Shown: positions 17,891-26,473 of the stretch, in pieces | How positions within the stretch are numbered: position 1 is the first letter of the stretch | How the letters are laid out: every line of letters begins with the position of its first letter | Origin: Alphaproteobacteria bacterium | GTDB lineage: Bacteria > Pseudomonadota > Alphaproteobacteria > UBA2966 | Length of the DNA: 47,182 nucleotides | Direction: 5' to 3' | Assembly (NCBI GenBank): GCA_018650465.1 | Contig: JABIFY010000156.1 | Span: 1 to 47,182 of the forward strand | Position numbers and translations under genes: made by a program | The notes under the pieces: generated by a model | Seen by the model: only the letters and a program-made list of their open reading frames with translations | What the model was told of the DNA's origin: nothing | Databases searched by the model: none

Positions 17891-18556
17891 ATGCAACAAA
17901 GCACCCGCATCGCCCCATCCATCTTGTCCGCCGACTTTGCCCGTCTGGGCGATGAGGTTCAGGCCATTACGCAAGCCGGTGCCGATTACATCCACATCGA
18001 TGTCATGGACGGGCATTTTGTGCCCAACATCACCATTGGCCCGGATGTCGTAAAGGCACTGCGGCCGCACTCGGACAAATGTTTTGATGTGCATTTGATG
18101 ATCTCACCCGTCGATCCTTATATTAAGGCTTTTGCTGATGCCGGTGCGGACATCATTACGGTTCATGCCGAAGCCGGACCCCACCTGCATCGCACCCTGC
18201 AACTGATCCGGGGCCTGGGCAAAAAAGCGGGCGTGTCCCTGAACCCGGCAACCCCGGCCAGTGCCGTGGAAATGGTCATGGATGACGTTGACCTGATCCT
18301 CGTTATGAGTGTCAATCCAGGTTTTGGTGGCCAGAAATTCATACCGTCGCAACTTGATAAGCTTCGCGATCTGCGCCAACGCATTGATGCGACAGGACGC
18401 AAGATCGATCTTGAGGTTGATGGCGGCGTGTCCGCTGCCAATGCGGCAGAGATCGTTGCCGCAGGCGCTGATGTGCTGGTCGCCGGTAGCGCCAGCTTCA
18501 AGGGCGGACCAGAATGTTATGCCGATAATATCCAACAAATTCGCGCGGCGCGCTGA
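17891..18556 (+). CDS. rpe: Ribulose-phosphate 3-epimerase
   Basis: Rpe interconverts ribulose 5-phosphate and xylulose 5-phosphate in the pentose phosphate pathway. The 221-residue TIM barrel shows [31 protein letters not shown] with metal-binding His and Asp, [25 protein letters not shown] and the phosphate-binding [11 protein letters not shown] and AGSASFKG. I chose the ATG at 17891 ([12 protein letters not shown]); the frame extends to 17855 without similarity. It stops 8 bases before the heparinase-like gene, so they are probably co-transcribed. Confidence 0.96.
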   Translation: MQQSTRIAPSILSADFARLGDEVQAITQAGADYIHIDVMDGHFVPNITIGPDVVKALRPHSDKCFDVHLMISPVDPYIKAFADAGADIITVHAEAGPHLHRTLQLIRGLGKKAGVSLNPATPASAVEMVMDDVDLILVMSVNPGFGGQKFIPSQLDKLRDLRQRIDATGRKIDLEVDGGVSAANAAEIVAAGADVLVAGSASFKGGPECYADNIQQIRAAR

Positions 18557-18564
18557 GGCTGCTT

Positions 18565-20220
18565 GTGAGTTCTGACGCCAATGGCCCCGGTACCACAAAA
18601 GGCAGGCTGAAACGCGCCGTTGCCAACAGTTTGTTTAGCACCAAAGTCTATGACCTGACCCTGGGCAAGGGGGCGCCATCGGCCTTTGTCGGCCATATCC
18701 GTGACGCCTGGCCTGGTGCCGCTGACAAAGCCAATATTTTGTTTCAAGGTCGATATGAATTTGCCGGTGAGTCCCGCGCAGCCCTGAACGAGCCGCCTTG
18801 GGCGTTAGAGGGCAGCGAATACTGGCGGGCCGAATTACATGGTTTCAGTTGGCTGCGGCATTTTTCTGCCGCCGGGGGCGAAGCTGCGCGTCTGGGTGGC
18901 CGTGAGCTGATCCGCACCTGGATCGAAGGCAATGAAAACTGGCACGAGTTAACCTGGCGCGGCGATGTTATGGGCCAGCGCCTGGCCGCTTGGGCAGCGC
19001 ATGCCGGATTTTTGCTGGAAGGCGCCGAGCCGACCTTTCGTAAAAAATTCCTCACCGCTTTTTCCCGTCAAAGCAAACATCTGGGCCGTGCCATCAAAGC
19101 CAGCCCGGAGGGTCGGGCCAAAATTGCAGCCCTTCTCGGGCTGGTCACGTCTTCCATTGCCCTGAGTGGTGGCGGCAAGGGTCTTGAGCGGGCCCTGGAA
19201 CAATTACGCCAGGAACTGAGCCAACAAATCCTGGCGGACGGAGGCCACGCATCGCGCAGTCCCTCACAACATTTTGCCGTTCTGGCGGACCTGATTTCGA
19301 TCCGTGAGGCCCTGGCATCAGGCGGTCATGCGCCACCAGGCGAGCTAACCGGATCCATCAATCGACTGGCCTTGAGCGCCCGCTTTTTTCGCCATGGCGA
19401 TGGTGCCCTTGCCTTGTTCAACAGTGCCAACGAAGTGCCGACCAATGCCCAGGGCCTGGACATAGAGACCATTTTGGCCGCCGCGACAACAAAAGACAAA
19501 ATTCCGACAAGCCTGAACCAGACCGGTTATGAACGCTTGGCCGCCGCCGGGACACTTGTGCTGGTTGACGTGGGGGGACCGCCCCCGCCGCTATTTTGCA
19601 ATCAGGCACATGCAGCACCCATGGCCTTTGAAATGAGCATTGGCCGTGAACGCCTGATCGTCAATTGCGGATCGCACCGCAGCCCGGAATGGCGCATGGC
19701 CGGTCGGTCAACTGCTGCCCATTCAACGTTGACCCTGGCCGATACCAATGCGATTGAACTGGAGGAACCGGGCGGCGTTGGCAAGCGTCGTTGTGAGGTG
19801 ACTTCAACCCGCATGGAAGATGATGGTAGTACCTGGCTGGAAACAGCGCATGATGGCTATGCGCCTTTTGGCATTGTTTGCGGCCGTCGCTATTTTCTGG
19901 CGGCAAGTGGTGGTCTGAAAGGCGAAGACAGTCTGTCATGGCAGGGCGCAAAAAAGCGATCAGGCCACCCCTTCGCCGTGCGTTTTCATTTACATCCCGA
20001 TATCCAGGCTTCAATTGTTCGCGATGGCGAAGCCGTACTGTTACGGACTGCCAAAGGCAAGGGACTGACCTTCCATGCCGGGGGCGCGACACTTAGTCTG
20101 GAAGAAAGCGTCTATATGGGTCATGGCGACATTCGGCGCAGCGAACAAATCGTGCTTTCAGGTGCACTGGGCGCCGATGGTGCGGTCATCAAATGGGCCT
20201 TTGTACCGGTCGACAACTGA
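18565..20220 (+). CDS. Heparinase II/III family protein
   Basis: This 551-residue protein starts at a GTG 8 bases after rpe. The N-terminal half is an alpha-helical toroid (about 60-300, with WAAELHGFSWLRHF-like text and WRGDVMGQRLAAWAAHAGFL). The C-terminal half is beta-rich, with NCGSHRSPEWRMAGRSTAAHSTLTL, the conserved Arg/His region of heparinase II/III-like lyases. No signal peptide is evident, which is usual for the alphaproteobacterial form found between rsmB and purH. A polysaccharide lyase role is inferred from the family; substrate unknown. In many relatives purH follows directly; here it is about 15.6 kb away. Confidence 0.88.
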   Translation: MSSDANGPGTTKGRLKRAVANSLFSTKVYDLTLGKGAPSAFVGHIRDAWPGAADKANILFQGRYEFAGESRAALNEPPWALEGSEYWRAELHGFSWLRHFSAAGGEAARLGGRELIRTWIEGNENWHELTWRGDVMGQRLAAWAAHAGFLLEGAEPTFRKKFLTAFSRQSKHLGRAIKASPEGRAKIAALLGLVTSSIALSGGGKGLERALEQLRQELSQQILADGGHASRSPSQHFAVLADLISIREALASGGHAPPGELTGSINRLALSARFFRHGDGALALFNSANEVPTNAQGLDIETILAAATTKDKIPTSLNQTGYERLAAAGTLVLVDVGGPPPPLFCNQAHAAPMAFEMSIGRERLIVNCGSHRSPEWRMAGRSTAAHSTLTLADTNAIELEEPGGVGKRRCEVTSTRMEDDGSTWLETAHDGYAPFGIVCGRRYFLAASGGLKGEDSLSWQGAKKRSGHPFAVRFHLHPDIQASIVRDGEAVLLRTAKGKGLTFHAGGATLSLEESVYMGHGDIRRSEQIVLSGALGADGAVIKWAFVPVDN

Positions 20221-20331
20221 CGAAAAGCCCGATTGAAATTTTGATAGAAGACTTGACTGGATTATTGACTTCTTTTGTTGGGGAAACGCCATGGGTCGAT
20301 TATAATTGGCCAGAACAGGTACACATATCCA

Positions 20332-20370
20332 TTTGTTGAAACGGGTAATTTCGTTTGTTGAAACGGATAA
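20332..20370 (+). repeat. Pair of 17-bp direct repeats upstream of the polysaccharide cluster
   Basis: TTTGTTGAAACGGGTAA at 20332-20348 and TTTGTTGAAACGGATAA at 20354-20370 differ at one base. They are spaced 22 bases start to start, about two helical turns. They lie between the heparinase-like gene and the first cluster gene. A TATAAT hexamer lies at 20301-20306, but no -35 sits at ideal distance. Confidence 0.6.
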
Positions 20371-20388
20371 CATCTGAAGCGGGTAACT

Positions 20389-20571
20389 ATGGCGTCGGAT
20401 AAAAAACAGCTGACAAATTCACTGGCCCTGATCAAGGGCGCAAATGAGGCGTTGCAGCGCGAAGACCTGCCGCCGCAAGTTCGCGCCCGTCTGGAAAAGG
20501 CCAAAGAAATAGGTGAAGCCGGTTTGAAGCGCGAACTGGAAAATACCGACAAGCCTGCTGGTAACGCCTGA
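20389..20571 (+). CDS. Small hypothetical protein
   Basis: A 60-residue frame predicts a soluble, highly charged, mostly helical protein (IKGANEALQREDLPPQVRARLEKAKEIGEAGLKREL). Base usage resembles neighbouring genes, which supports coding. There is no recognisable domain and only a weak purine stretch before the ATG. It lies 47 bases upstream of the methyltransferase gene on the same strand. Function unknown. Confidence 0.5.
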   Translation: MASDKKQLTNSLALIKGANEALQREDLPPQVRARLEKAKEIGEAGLKRELENTDKPAGNA

Positions 20572-20618
20572 CATAATTTCCCGATTTTTTTCCTGATGCT
20601 TTTCTCTGGTTTTTGGCT

Positions 20619-21431
20619 ATGACAAACGACCTCAAAGACGTCTCCCGACATTTTGAATTCGGTGAAAACTGGCAGGATTATGCCGCCAGTCTTGACGAAA
20701 CCCATGTTAAACGAGCCATGACAAGCATGGAACGATTGCTGACAAAAGAGGAACTGGCAGACCGGTCCTTTCTTGAAATCGGATCGGGATCGGGTATCCA
20801 CACATTGTCGGCCTTGCGCCTGGGCGCGAAAGAAGTTTACGCGACCGACATCGACCCAAACTCAGTCAAGACAACCTCTTCAGTCTTGCAAAATTTTGCC
20901 CCTGACCAGAACTGGAAAAGCGAAGAAAAAAGCGTTTTTGATCTGGAGACAGAGGGCTTTGATATTGTTTATTCCTGGGGCGTATTGCATCACACCGGTG
21001 ATATGTTCGGCGCGATCGACAAGGCCCTGGACCAGGTTAGCCCTTCCGGCCTGGTGTGTTTGGCGCTCTATCGCAAGACAGCCTTGTGCTGGCTCTGGAA
21101 AATCGAAAAGAAATTTTATACCGGCGCACCAGAAGGTATCCGAAAATTCTTGCGTGGATTGTTTGTTGCCATCTTCCGTGCGGGCTGCATCGCCAAGGGC
21201 ATCAACTTCAAGAACTATGTCGATAATTATCAGTCCGACCGCGGCATGAGTTACTATCACGATATCCACGACTGGATGGGTGGATATCCCTACGAATCAA
21301 TCACACCTGAGGCATTAATCACCTATGTGGAACCCAAAGGTTATTCACTGGTCCGGTCCATCACCCGGCCTGGCGGTATCGGAATTTTTGGTGCCGGTTG
21401 TGATGAGTTTGTTTTCAGAAAAACTTCTTAA
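20619..21431 (+). CDS. Class I SAM-dependent methyltransferase
   Basis: This 270-residue protein has SAM-binding motif I FLEIGSGSGIHTLSALRLG near residue 50 and the acidic post-I loop YATDIDPNSV. VYSWGVLHHTGDMFGAIDKAL is the typical motif IV/V region of small-molecule methyltransferases. I use the ATG at 20619; the same frame has an upstream TTG two codons earlier. Its place in a polysaccharide cluster suggests sugar or precursor methylation, but the acceptor cannot be read from sequence. Its stop overlaps the stop of the convergent dehydrogenase gene. Confidence 0.88.
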   Translation: MTNDLKDVSRHFEFGENWQDYAASLDETHVKRAMTSMERLLTKEELADRSFLEIGSGSGIHTLSALRLGAKEVYATDIDPNSVKTTSSVLQNFAPDQNWKSEEKSVFDLETEGFDIVYSWGVLHHTGDMFGAIDKALDQVSPSGLVCLALYRKTALCWLWKIEKKFYTGAPEGIRKFLRGLFVAIFRAGCIAKGINFKNYVDNYQSDRGMSYYHDIHDWMGGYPYESITPEALITYVEPKGYSLVRSITRPGGIGIFGAGCDEFVFRKTS

Positions 21432-22702
21432 AGCTGCCAGCGGTGATAGCCGTCCGGTAAATCCATCTTGCGCCACATACCTTTGATATCTGCGATCAGA
21501 CCACCAGGGGCGACCATGGCGACAATTTTGTCAGCCGCCATTTGTCGATAATCATCATGGGGAACCGCCCCGATGACGCAGGCATATTTCCCGTCTTCGA
21601 TATCTGAAATCAGGTCGATACCATAATAGGTTTGCGCCTCAGCTGGATCGGCCATGGCATCATGCACATCAACTTCAAGACCACGTGCTTTCAGACCAGC
21701 GACCACATCGACAACCTTGGTGTTGCGTAAATCCGGTACATTTTCCTTGAAGGTCAGGCCCAGCAAAAGTACAGGCCCTTGCAAATCCACCGCCGCCATT
21801 TTGTCCGCAATGGCGTCAGCGACAAATACACCCATGGAGTCATTGATCCGGCGTCCCGCCAGGATAACTTCCGGATTGTGACCGACTTCCTTGGCCCGGT
21901 AGGCCAGATAAAAAGGATCAACGCCAATGCAATGGCCGCCCACAAGGCCAGGCTCAAAGGGCAGGAAATTCCATTTGGTGCGCGCTGCCTCCAACACATC
22001 ATGGGCTGAAATACCCAATTTATGAAAAATGGCTGCAACTTCATTCACAAAGGCGATGTTGATATCGCGCTGGGCGTTTTCTATTACCTTGGCGGCCTCG
22101 GCGGTTTTGATATTGGCGGCGATGAAGGTCCCGGCCGTAATAACAGCGCCATACATATCGGCTAGTTGTTGAGCAATTTCTGGCGTCTGGCCGGCAACAA
22201 CCTTGATGATCTTGTCCACCGTATGCACGGTATCACCGGGATTAATACGTTCCGGACTGTAGCCCAGATAAAAATCCACACCGCATTTCAGGCCGGATAT
22301 TTCTTCCAGGGCAGGTCCACAAATATCTTCAGTGACGCCGGGATAAACCGTACTCTCAAAAACAATGATTGATCCTTTTTTGAGGACCCCGCCCACGGTT
22401 TTGCAGGCCGCCCGCACCGGCGACAAGTCAGGCACATTATCCGCATCAACGGGCGTTGGTACCGTAACGATATAGATATCAAAATCGCGAATGTCACTCG
22501 TTTCAAGGGTCAGGGCAAGGGAGCTGGCCTGCAGCACATCAGCGTTGATTTCGCCTGTGCGGTCCTTGCCGCCGTTAAGTTCCGCAACCCGTTCGGCATT
22601 GACATCAAACCCGGTGACCGGGAACTTGTTTGCCAGAGCAACGGCCAGAGGCAAACCCACATAGCCCAGGCCAATCACAGCGATTTGTGGTGAGTTAGTC
22701 AT
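21428..22702 (-). CDS. Nucleotide-sugar (UDP-HexNAc) 6-dehydrogenase
   Basis: The protein is 424 residues from the ATG at 22702, which has GGAG at good spacing; the frame extends to 22768 without similarity. It has the NAD motif AVIGLGYVGLPLA at the N-terminus, SPERINPGD near 149-157 and the catalytic Cys258 in GGHCIGVDPFYLAY. The SPERINPGD form and overall length fit the TviB/WbpA/WbpO group, which oxidises UDP-GlcNAc or UDP-GalNAc to the uronic acid, better than plain UDP-glucose dehydrogenase. It probably supplies an N-acetylhexosaminuronate that the two AsnB-like enzymes downstream may amidate. It diverges from the regulator across the triple palindrome. Confidence 0.9.
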   Translation of the reverse strand: MTNSPQIAVIGLGYVGLPLAVALANKFPVTGFDVNAERVAELNGGKDRTGEINADVLQASSLALTLETSDIRDFDIYIVTVPTPVDADNVPDLSPVRAACKTVGGVLKKGSIIVFESTVYPGVTEDICGPALEEISGLKCGVDFYLGYSPERINPGDTVHTVDKIIKVVAGQTPEIAQQLADMYGAVITAGTFIAANIKTAEAAKVIENAQRDINIAFVNEVAAIFHKLGISAHDVLEAARTKWNFLPFEPGLVGGHCIGVDPFYLAYRAKEVGHNPEVILAGRRINDSMGVFVADAIADKMAAVDLQGPVLLLGLTFKENVPDLRNTKVVDVVAGLKARGLEVDVHDAMADPAEAQTYYGIDLISDIEDGKYACVIGAVPHDDYRQMAADKIVAMVAPGGLIADIKGMWRKMDLPDGYHRWQL

Positions 22703-22810
22703 TGTGGATATCTCCGTTCCCGGCGCACTTCCAATTCGCGAACTTCTATTTGTGCACTGGCCTTGCAAATCAAGTGAATAGCATCACGTGATATTCAATT
22801 TTTGGCATAT

Positions 22811-22873
22811 GTTCACACTATGAACAAGGCTTGACGTTCACCCTGTGAACGTAATAGTGTTCACACCACGAAC
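22811..22873. promoter_or_regulatory. Three-copy palindromic operator array
   Basis: GTTCACACTATGAAC (22811-22825), GTTCACCCTGTGAAC (22836-22850) and GTTCACACCACGAAC (22859-22873) are 15-base palindromes of form GTTCAC-n3-GTGAAC, with centres 25 and 23 bases apart. A TTGACG at 22831-22836 could be the -35 of a rightward promoter, with TAATAG or TAGTGT as -10, so the sites would straddle it. The array lies between divergent genes and is the natural target of the adjacent winged-helix regulator. Confidence 0.8.
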
Positions 22874-22931
22874 GCAAGATAACCAACCTTTTATCGCCTT
22901 CCCAAACGGGAAGCAAGCCAGGGGACTGTCG

Positions 22932-23597
22932 GTGGCCGATAATTCCACCACATCAGAGCAAAGTGCGGAAGCCGAAAACCGGATTACGCTCGATTTGCTG
23001 AACGCTGTGCATGAAAATGCGCAAGCGTCGCAACGTTCAATGGCCAGTGATCTCGGTATCGCTCTGGGTTTAACCAATGCTTATCTCAAGCGCTGTGTAC
23101 GCAAAGGTTTGGTCAAGGTGGCGCAGGCGCCGGCAAATCGTTATGCCTATTATCTAACGCCCAAGGGATTTTCCGAAAAAAGCCGTCTGACGGCCGGATA
23201 TCTTAAGCGGTCCTTCGATTTTTACCGCCATGCCCGCAGCGAATGTGATGATGGGTTGGCAAATTGTGCGGCCCATAACTGGAACAGAGTTGTCCTGGTT
23301 GGCACTGGTGACTTGGCCGAAATCGCGTTGCTGTGTGCCTTGCAACACGGGGTAACCGTCGTTGGCGTGCTTGATGCCCGATCAACTGGAACGTCTTTTT
23401 TGCATGTGCCCCTGGCGCAGGATATGTCAAATTTCGATGCCGTTGATGCCGCCTTGATCACAGACGTTTCGAAGCCGCAACGAGCGTATTTATCGCTGGG
23501 TGATGCCCTGCCGCGAGATCACATTATCGTGCCGCCTTTATTGGGCTTCGCACCAGAAGAAATTGAGCCATCTGCCATGTGGGGAGATACCTCATGA
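22932..23597 (+). CDS. Winged-helix regulator with Rossmann-like C-terminal domain
   Basis: With the GTG at 22932, preceded by AGGGGAC, the protein has 221 residues. The frame also opens at 22845, but that GTG lies inside an operator copy and lacks a ribosome site. Residues about 16-80 form a MarR-like winged helix (NRITLDLLNAVHENAQASQRSM, SDLGIALGLTNAYLKRCVRKG, YYLTPKG). Residues about 118-200 look like a nucleotide- or CoA-binding Rossmann half (VVLVGTGDLAEIALLCALQHG, VVGVLDA). The layout recalls Rex or the N-terminal domain of PglD acetyltransferases. It is translationally coupled (ATGA) to the NusG-like gene. It probably controls the cluster through the GTTCAC palindromes; the ligand is unknown. 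Confidence 0.8.
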   Translation: MADNSTTSEQSAEAENRITLDLLNAVHENAQASQRSMASDLGIALGLTNAYLKRCVRKGLVKVAQAPANRYAYYLTPKGFSEKSRLTAGYLKRSFDFYRHARSECDDGLANCAAHNWNRVVLVGTGDLAEIALLCALQHGVTVVGVLDARSTGTSFLHVPLAQDMSNFDAVDAALITDVSKPQRAYLSLGDALPRDHIIVPPLLGFAPEEIEPSAMWGDTS

Positions 23598-24097
23598 AAC
23601 GTTGGTATGCCCTTTATACCAAGCCCCGCGAAGAAGTCTGGGCCCGGACCAATCTTGAAGAGCGCGGCCTGGAAGTTTATTTGCCACGCTATCTGAAGCG
23701 CCGTAGTCATGCGCGCAAGGTCGAAATGGTTAAGATGCCTTTGTTTCCGCGCTATATCTTCGCCCGCGCAGATGTCAGCAAGGGTGAACGTCCGGCCATG
23801 GCTTATTCGCCCGGTGTCGAATATGTGCTGAGCTTTGGCAATCAACTGGGCACAGTGAATGATCGCATGATTGAGGAAATTCGTCAGCGAGAAGACGAAA
23901 ATGGCCTTGTGACAATGGGCATGACAGCAAAATTCAAGGCCGGACAACAGGTTCGTGTGGCAGACGGAGCCTTTAGCGATCACGTCGGACTATTTCAGTG
24001 CTCCAGTGATGACGAGCGGGTGTTTGTCTTGTTGAACCTGATGGGCGGATCCGTAAGGGTACACCTGCCCCTGGATTCGATCAGCGCCGAAATCTGA
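23594..24097 (+). CDS. NusG/RfaH-family specialised transcription antiterminator
   Basis: This 167-residue protein begins MKRWYALYTKPREEVWA, the NusG N-terminal (NGN) domain of the RfaH/UpxY subgroup, with LPRYLKRRSHARK and LFPRYIFAR. It ends with a KOW-type domain (GQQVRVADGAFSDHVGLFQ). Such paralogues travel with RNA polymerase on long polysaccharide operons and suppress termination. A GGGGAG precedes the ATG, and the start overlaps the stop of the regulator gene, so the two are made together. No ops-like element was found in the nearby leaders, so the recruitment signal is unknown. Confidence 0.92.
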   Translation: MKRWYALYTKPREEVWARTNLEERGLEVYLPRYLKRRSHARKVEMVKMPLFPRYIFARADVSKGERPAMAYSPGVEYVLSFGNQLGTVNDRMIEEIRQREDENGLVTMGMTAKFKAGQQVRVADGAFSDHVGLFQCSSDDERVFVLLNLMGGSVRVHLPLDSISAEI

Positions 24098-24132
24098 TTG
24101 CTACGCCCTTCAGAACTCCTCCGGGTCGCACT

Positions 24133-25464
24133 TCAGGCAACACCCGGTTTGCGGAGCGTGCGCCATAGCATGACCAGCAAAAACAGACAGGACACCACAT
24201 ACATCAGGGACGTGGACAGGGCGATTCCTGCCGCCCCCATATATTGCATCAAGATGTAGTTCATCACGATATTGACGGTCAGGTTGATCACCGCACCGAT
24301 GGTCAGAAACCTGTTTTCGCCGATGGCAGAAATCGCCCGTGCCAACACAATGCCCGCCAGATAAAACGGCACCTGAAAGGCAAACATAAAGTTCACGGCG
24401 GCCACCGCCTTCACGTCGTCTTCACCAAAACGGCCCCGTTCAAAAATCAGGGACACCAGCATTTCGCCGAACAAGGCAATGAAAACCGTGCCCAAAGCCC
24501 CGATCAAGGCAACTGTGATGGCGACCTTTCTGACGCTTTGAATAAAGGCCTGGCGATCCCGCTGGGCCAGATCGGCAAAATGCGGCAAGGTGCTGGTGCC
24601 CAACATGCCCGCCCCGAATACCGTGACGATCATGGTTATTTTTGCGCCAAAACTGACCGCAGCCGGATCGCCGGCATTCAGGGAAGCCGCCATGCTAAGG
24701 TCGACCAGATCGGTCGCCGCCATGGTCAGGCTGCCTACCACCAGAATGACATATTGTTGAAACAGACCCTGTCCTTCGCGACGCCACAGCCCGGCAGGCC
24801 AGCCTGGCCCCACCAGCCAGCCACGCCGTTGCACAACCCAGCCCGTGAGAGCCGCGTGGATAACAGCACCGCACAAGGTCGCCCAGGCAAGAACATCGGC
24901 GTCCGCTGTCATGTTGCCTGAAAATATGGCCAGCAGGATCGTAAAGGGAACAGCCGCGGGGGTGATCACTGCCAGGGCAAGGCGGCGTTCGGCAATCAGA
25001 ACTCCCGACCATAGCCCGGCGAGGTTTGAAAAGAGTAAACTGGCCGCCAGCACCGGCAGAACCGCCGACATCATGGCCTTTTTTTCGGGCGCGAAGCCGG
25101 GCGCTGTCAGATCAACGATACCGTCTCGAAACAACCACATCAGGATAAAGACCACCACCGAGAACAGTGTCAGTCCAAGGGTTGCCTGTCGCAAGACATC
25201 CCGGATTTCGCCAGCACCTTTGCTGGCATCCTGTTGCAGACGCATGAAGACGGGTGCCAGGACCGGCGCCATAGCCGCAGTGGCTGCAATACCCAGGGTG
25301 GTAGGAATAGCCAAGGCCAGTAAATAGGCTTCAAGAGCATCGCCCCGCCCAAGGGCCGCCGCAATGGCCACATCCTTGACCAACACCATAGCCTTGGGCA
25401 GCACAGATGCCGCGCCAACGATGGCGGTGGATCGAAACAGGGAATGGCTTTTGGTCGCGGTCAT
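24133..25464 (-). CDS. MurJ/MviN-like polysaccharide flippase (probable Wzx)
   Basis: This 443-residue integral membrane protein has about 12-14 hydrophobic helices. The start (TAIVGAASVLPKAMVLVKDVAIAAALG) and LALAIPTTLGIAATAAMAPVLAPVF match the MurJ/MviN branch of the MOP superfamily. In a polysaccharide cluster it most likely flips lipid-linked repeat units across the inner membrane. Being only about 440 residues, it is shorter than housekeeping MurJ (about 510), which supports the Wzx role. It converges on the NusG-like gene and diverges from the next methyltransferase. Confidence 0.85.
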   Translation of the reverse strand: MTATKSHSLFRSTAIVGAASVLPKAMVLVKDVAIAAALGRGDALEAYLLALAIPTTLGIAATAAMAPVLAPVFMRLQQDASKGAGEIRDVLRQATLGLTLFSVVVFILMWLFRDGIVDLTAPGFAPEKKAMMSAVLPVLAASLLFSNLAGLWSGVLIAERRLALAVITPAAVPFTILLAIFSGNMTADADVLAWATLCGAVIHAALTGWVVQRRGWLVGPGWPAGLWRREGQGLFQQYVILVVGSLTMAATDLVDLSMAASLNAGDPAAVSFGAKITMIVTVFGAGMLGTSTLPHFADLAQRDRQAFIQSVRKVAITVALIGALGTVFIALFGEMLVSLIFERGRFGEDDVKAVAAVNFMFAFQVPFYLAGIVLARAISAIGENRFLTIGAVINLTVNIVMNYILMQYMGAAGIALSTSLMYVVSCLFLLVMLWRTLRKPGVA

Positions 25465-25620
25465 TTAGCTTCAATCATGCGAAGTCCTTCAAACGTCACC
25501 CTTTATTGATGAAATTACAGCAAAGTTCCAGCCTACTTTTTGTGCGACAACCATGTTAGTAAACTGATCAAGGGAAGAGCCGGACGGGTCTTTGCCTTGT
25601 AACCAGGCCTCAGCCCTGTA

Positions 25621-26472
25621 ATGGCGCGGAAATATTACGGAATGAATCAGGAAAAACAGGTCGACAAGGCCAAGGTAGATCACTGGGAAACGGTTTGGGG
25701 TGGCATGGACATGCCCGACCCTATGGTCAGTGATGGCCAGGCTGTTCGAGATCATTTGACCCGTTGCTTTGATCGCTTTTTCTCCCGTGTTTTCGACCGC
25801 TTCCTTAAAACTGAAACAAATAAAGCCAACGTAATTGAACTGGGCTGCGGGAGGTCCATTTGGCTGCCGTGGTTTGCCCGCCGCTTTGGTTTGGAAATTG
25901 GCGGTCTGGATTATTCCCAAACCGGTTGCCAACAAGCACAAGCCCTGCTCGCCCGTGACAATATCAGCGGCGATATCCGCGAAGGTGATATATTTGCGCC
26001 GCCATCAGATATGTTGGAACGTTTCGATGTCGTCACATCTTTTGGCCTGGTGGAACATTTTACAGATACGGCTGCCTGCGTCGCCAGTTGTGCTGCCTTC
26101 GCCAAACCAGGCGGTCTGATTGTCAGTGAAATTCCTAATATGTTTGGCCTGAACGGGGCCATCGTCAAAGTGATCAACCGGCGGGTCTATGACATGCACG
26201 TGCCCATGACACGCGAAATGCTGGCGCGAGCGCACCTGGACGCCGGGCTGGAAGTGCTGGACAGTCATTATCTGATGTTTGCCAACCTGAATGTCAGTTT
26301 TCTCGATCAAAAGGCCCCGCGTTTGTTCCAGCTATTGATAAACGGCAGCCTTTACGCCACAACCCGATTGTTCTGGTGGCTGGAAACCATGGGTATTAAA
26401 CTGCCTGCAACTGCCTTTGCATCACCTTATGTGGTAGTGGTTGCCCGGAAACCAGCCGAGGATAAAATCTGA
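25621..26472 (+). CDS. Class I SAM-dependent methyltransferase
   Basis: This 283-residue protein has motif I VIELGCGRSIWLPWFARRFG, the acidic loop GLDYSQTGC, and FDVVTSFGLVEHFTD followed by AAFAKPGGLIVSEIPN. This is the UbiG-like fold used by many sugar or lipid methyltransferases. The second Met at 25642 is an equally likely start; neither has a strong ribosome-binding site. It begins the rightward run of cluster genes, and its stop is one base from the AsnB start, so the two are coupled. Acceptor unknown. Confidence 0.87.
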   Translation: MARKYYGMNQEKQVDKAKVDHWETVWGGMDMPDPMVSDGQAVRDHLTRCFDRFFSRVFDRFLKTETNKANVIELGCGRSIWLPWFARRFGLEIGGLDYSQTGCQQAQALLARDNISGDIREGDIFAPPSDMLERFDVVTSFGLVEHFTDTAACVASCAAFAKPGGLIVSEIPNMFGLNGAIVKVINRRVYDMHVPMTREMLARAHLDAGLEVLDSHYLMFANLNVSFLDQKAPRLFQLLINGSLYATTRLFWWLETMGIKLPATAFASPYVVVVARKPAEDKI

Positions 26473-26473
26473 T

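Noticed and set aside
22845-22931. Longer start (GTG at 22845) for the winged-helix regulator
   Set aside because: This start codon is inside the second operator palindrome, has no ribosome-binding site, and the extra 29 residues look unlike the domain; GTG at 22932 with AGGGGAC is better.
22703-25620. JUMPstart/ops element for the RfaH-like factor
   Set aside because: I looked for GGCGGTAG-type sequences in the leaders of the cluster and found none; the factor may use another signal.
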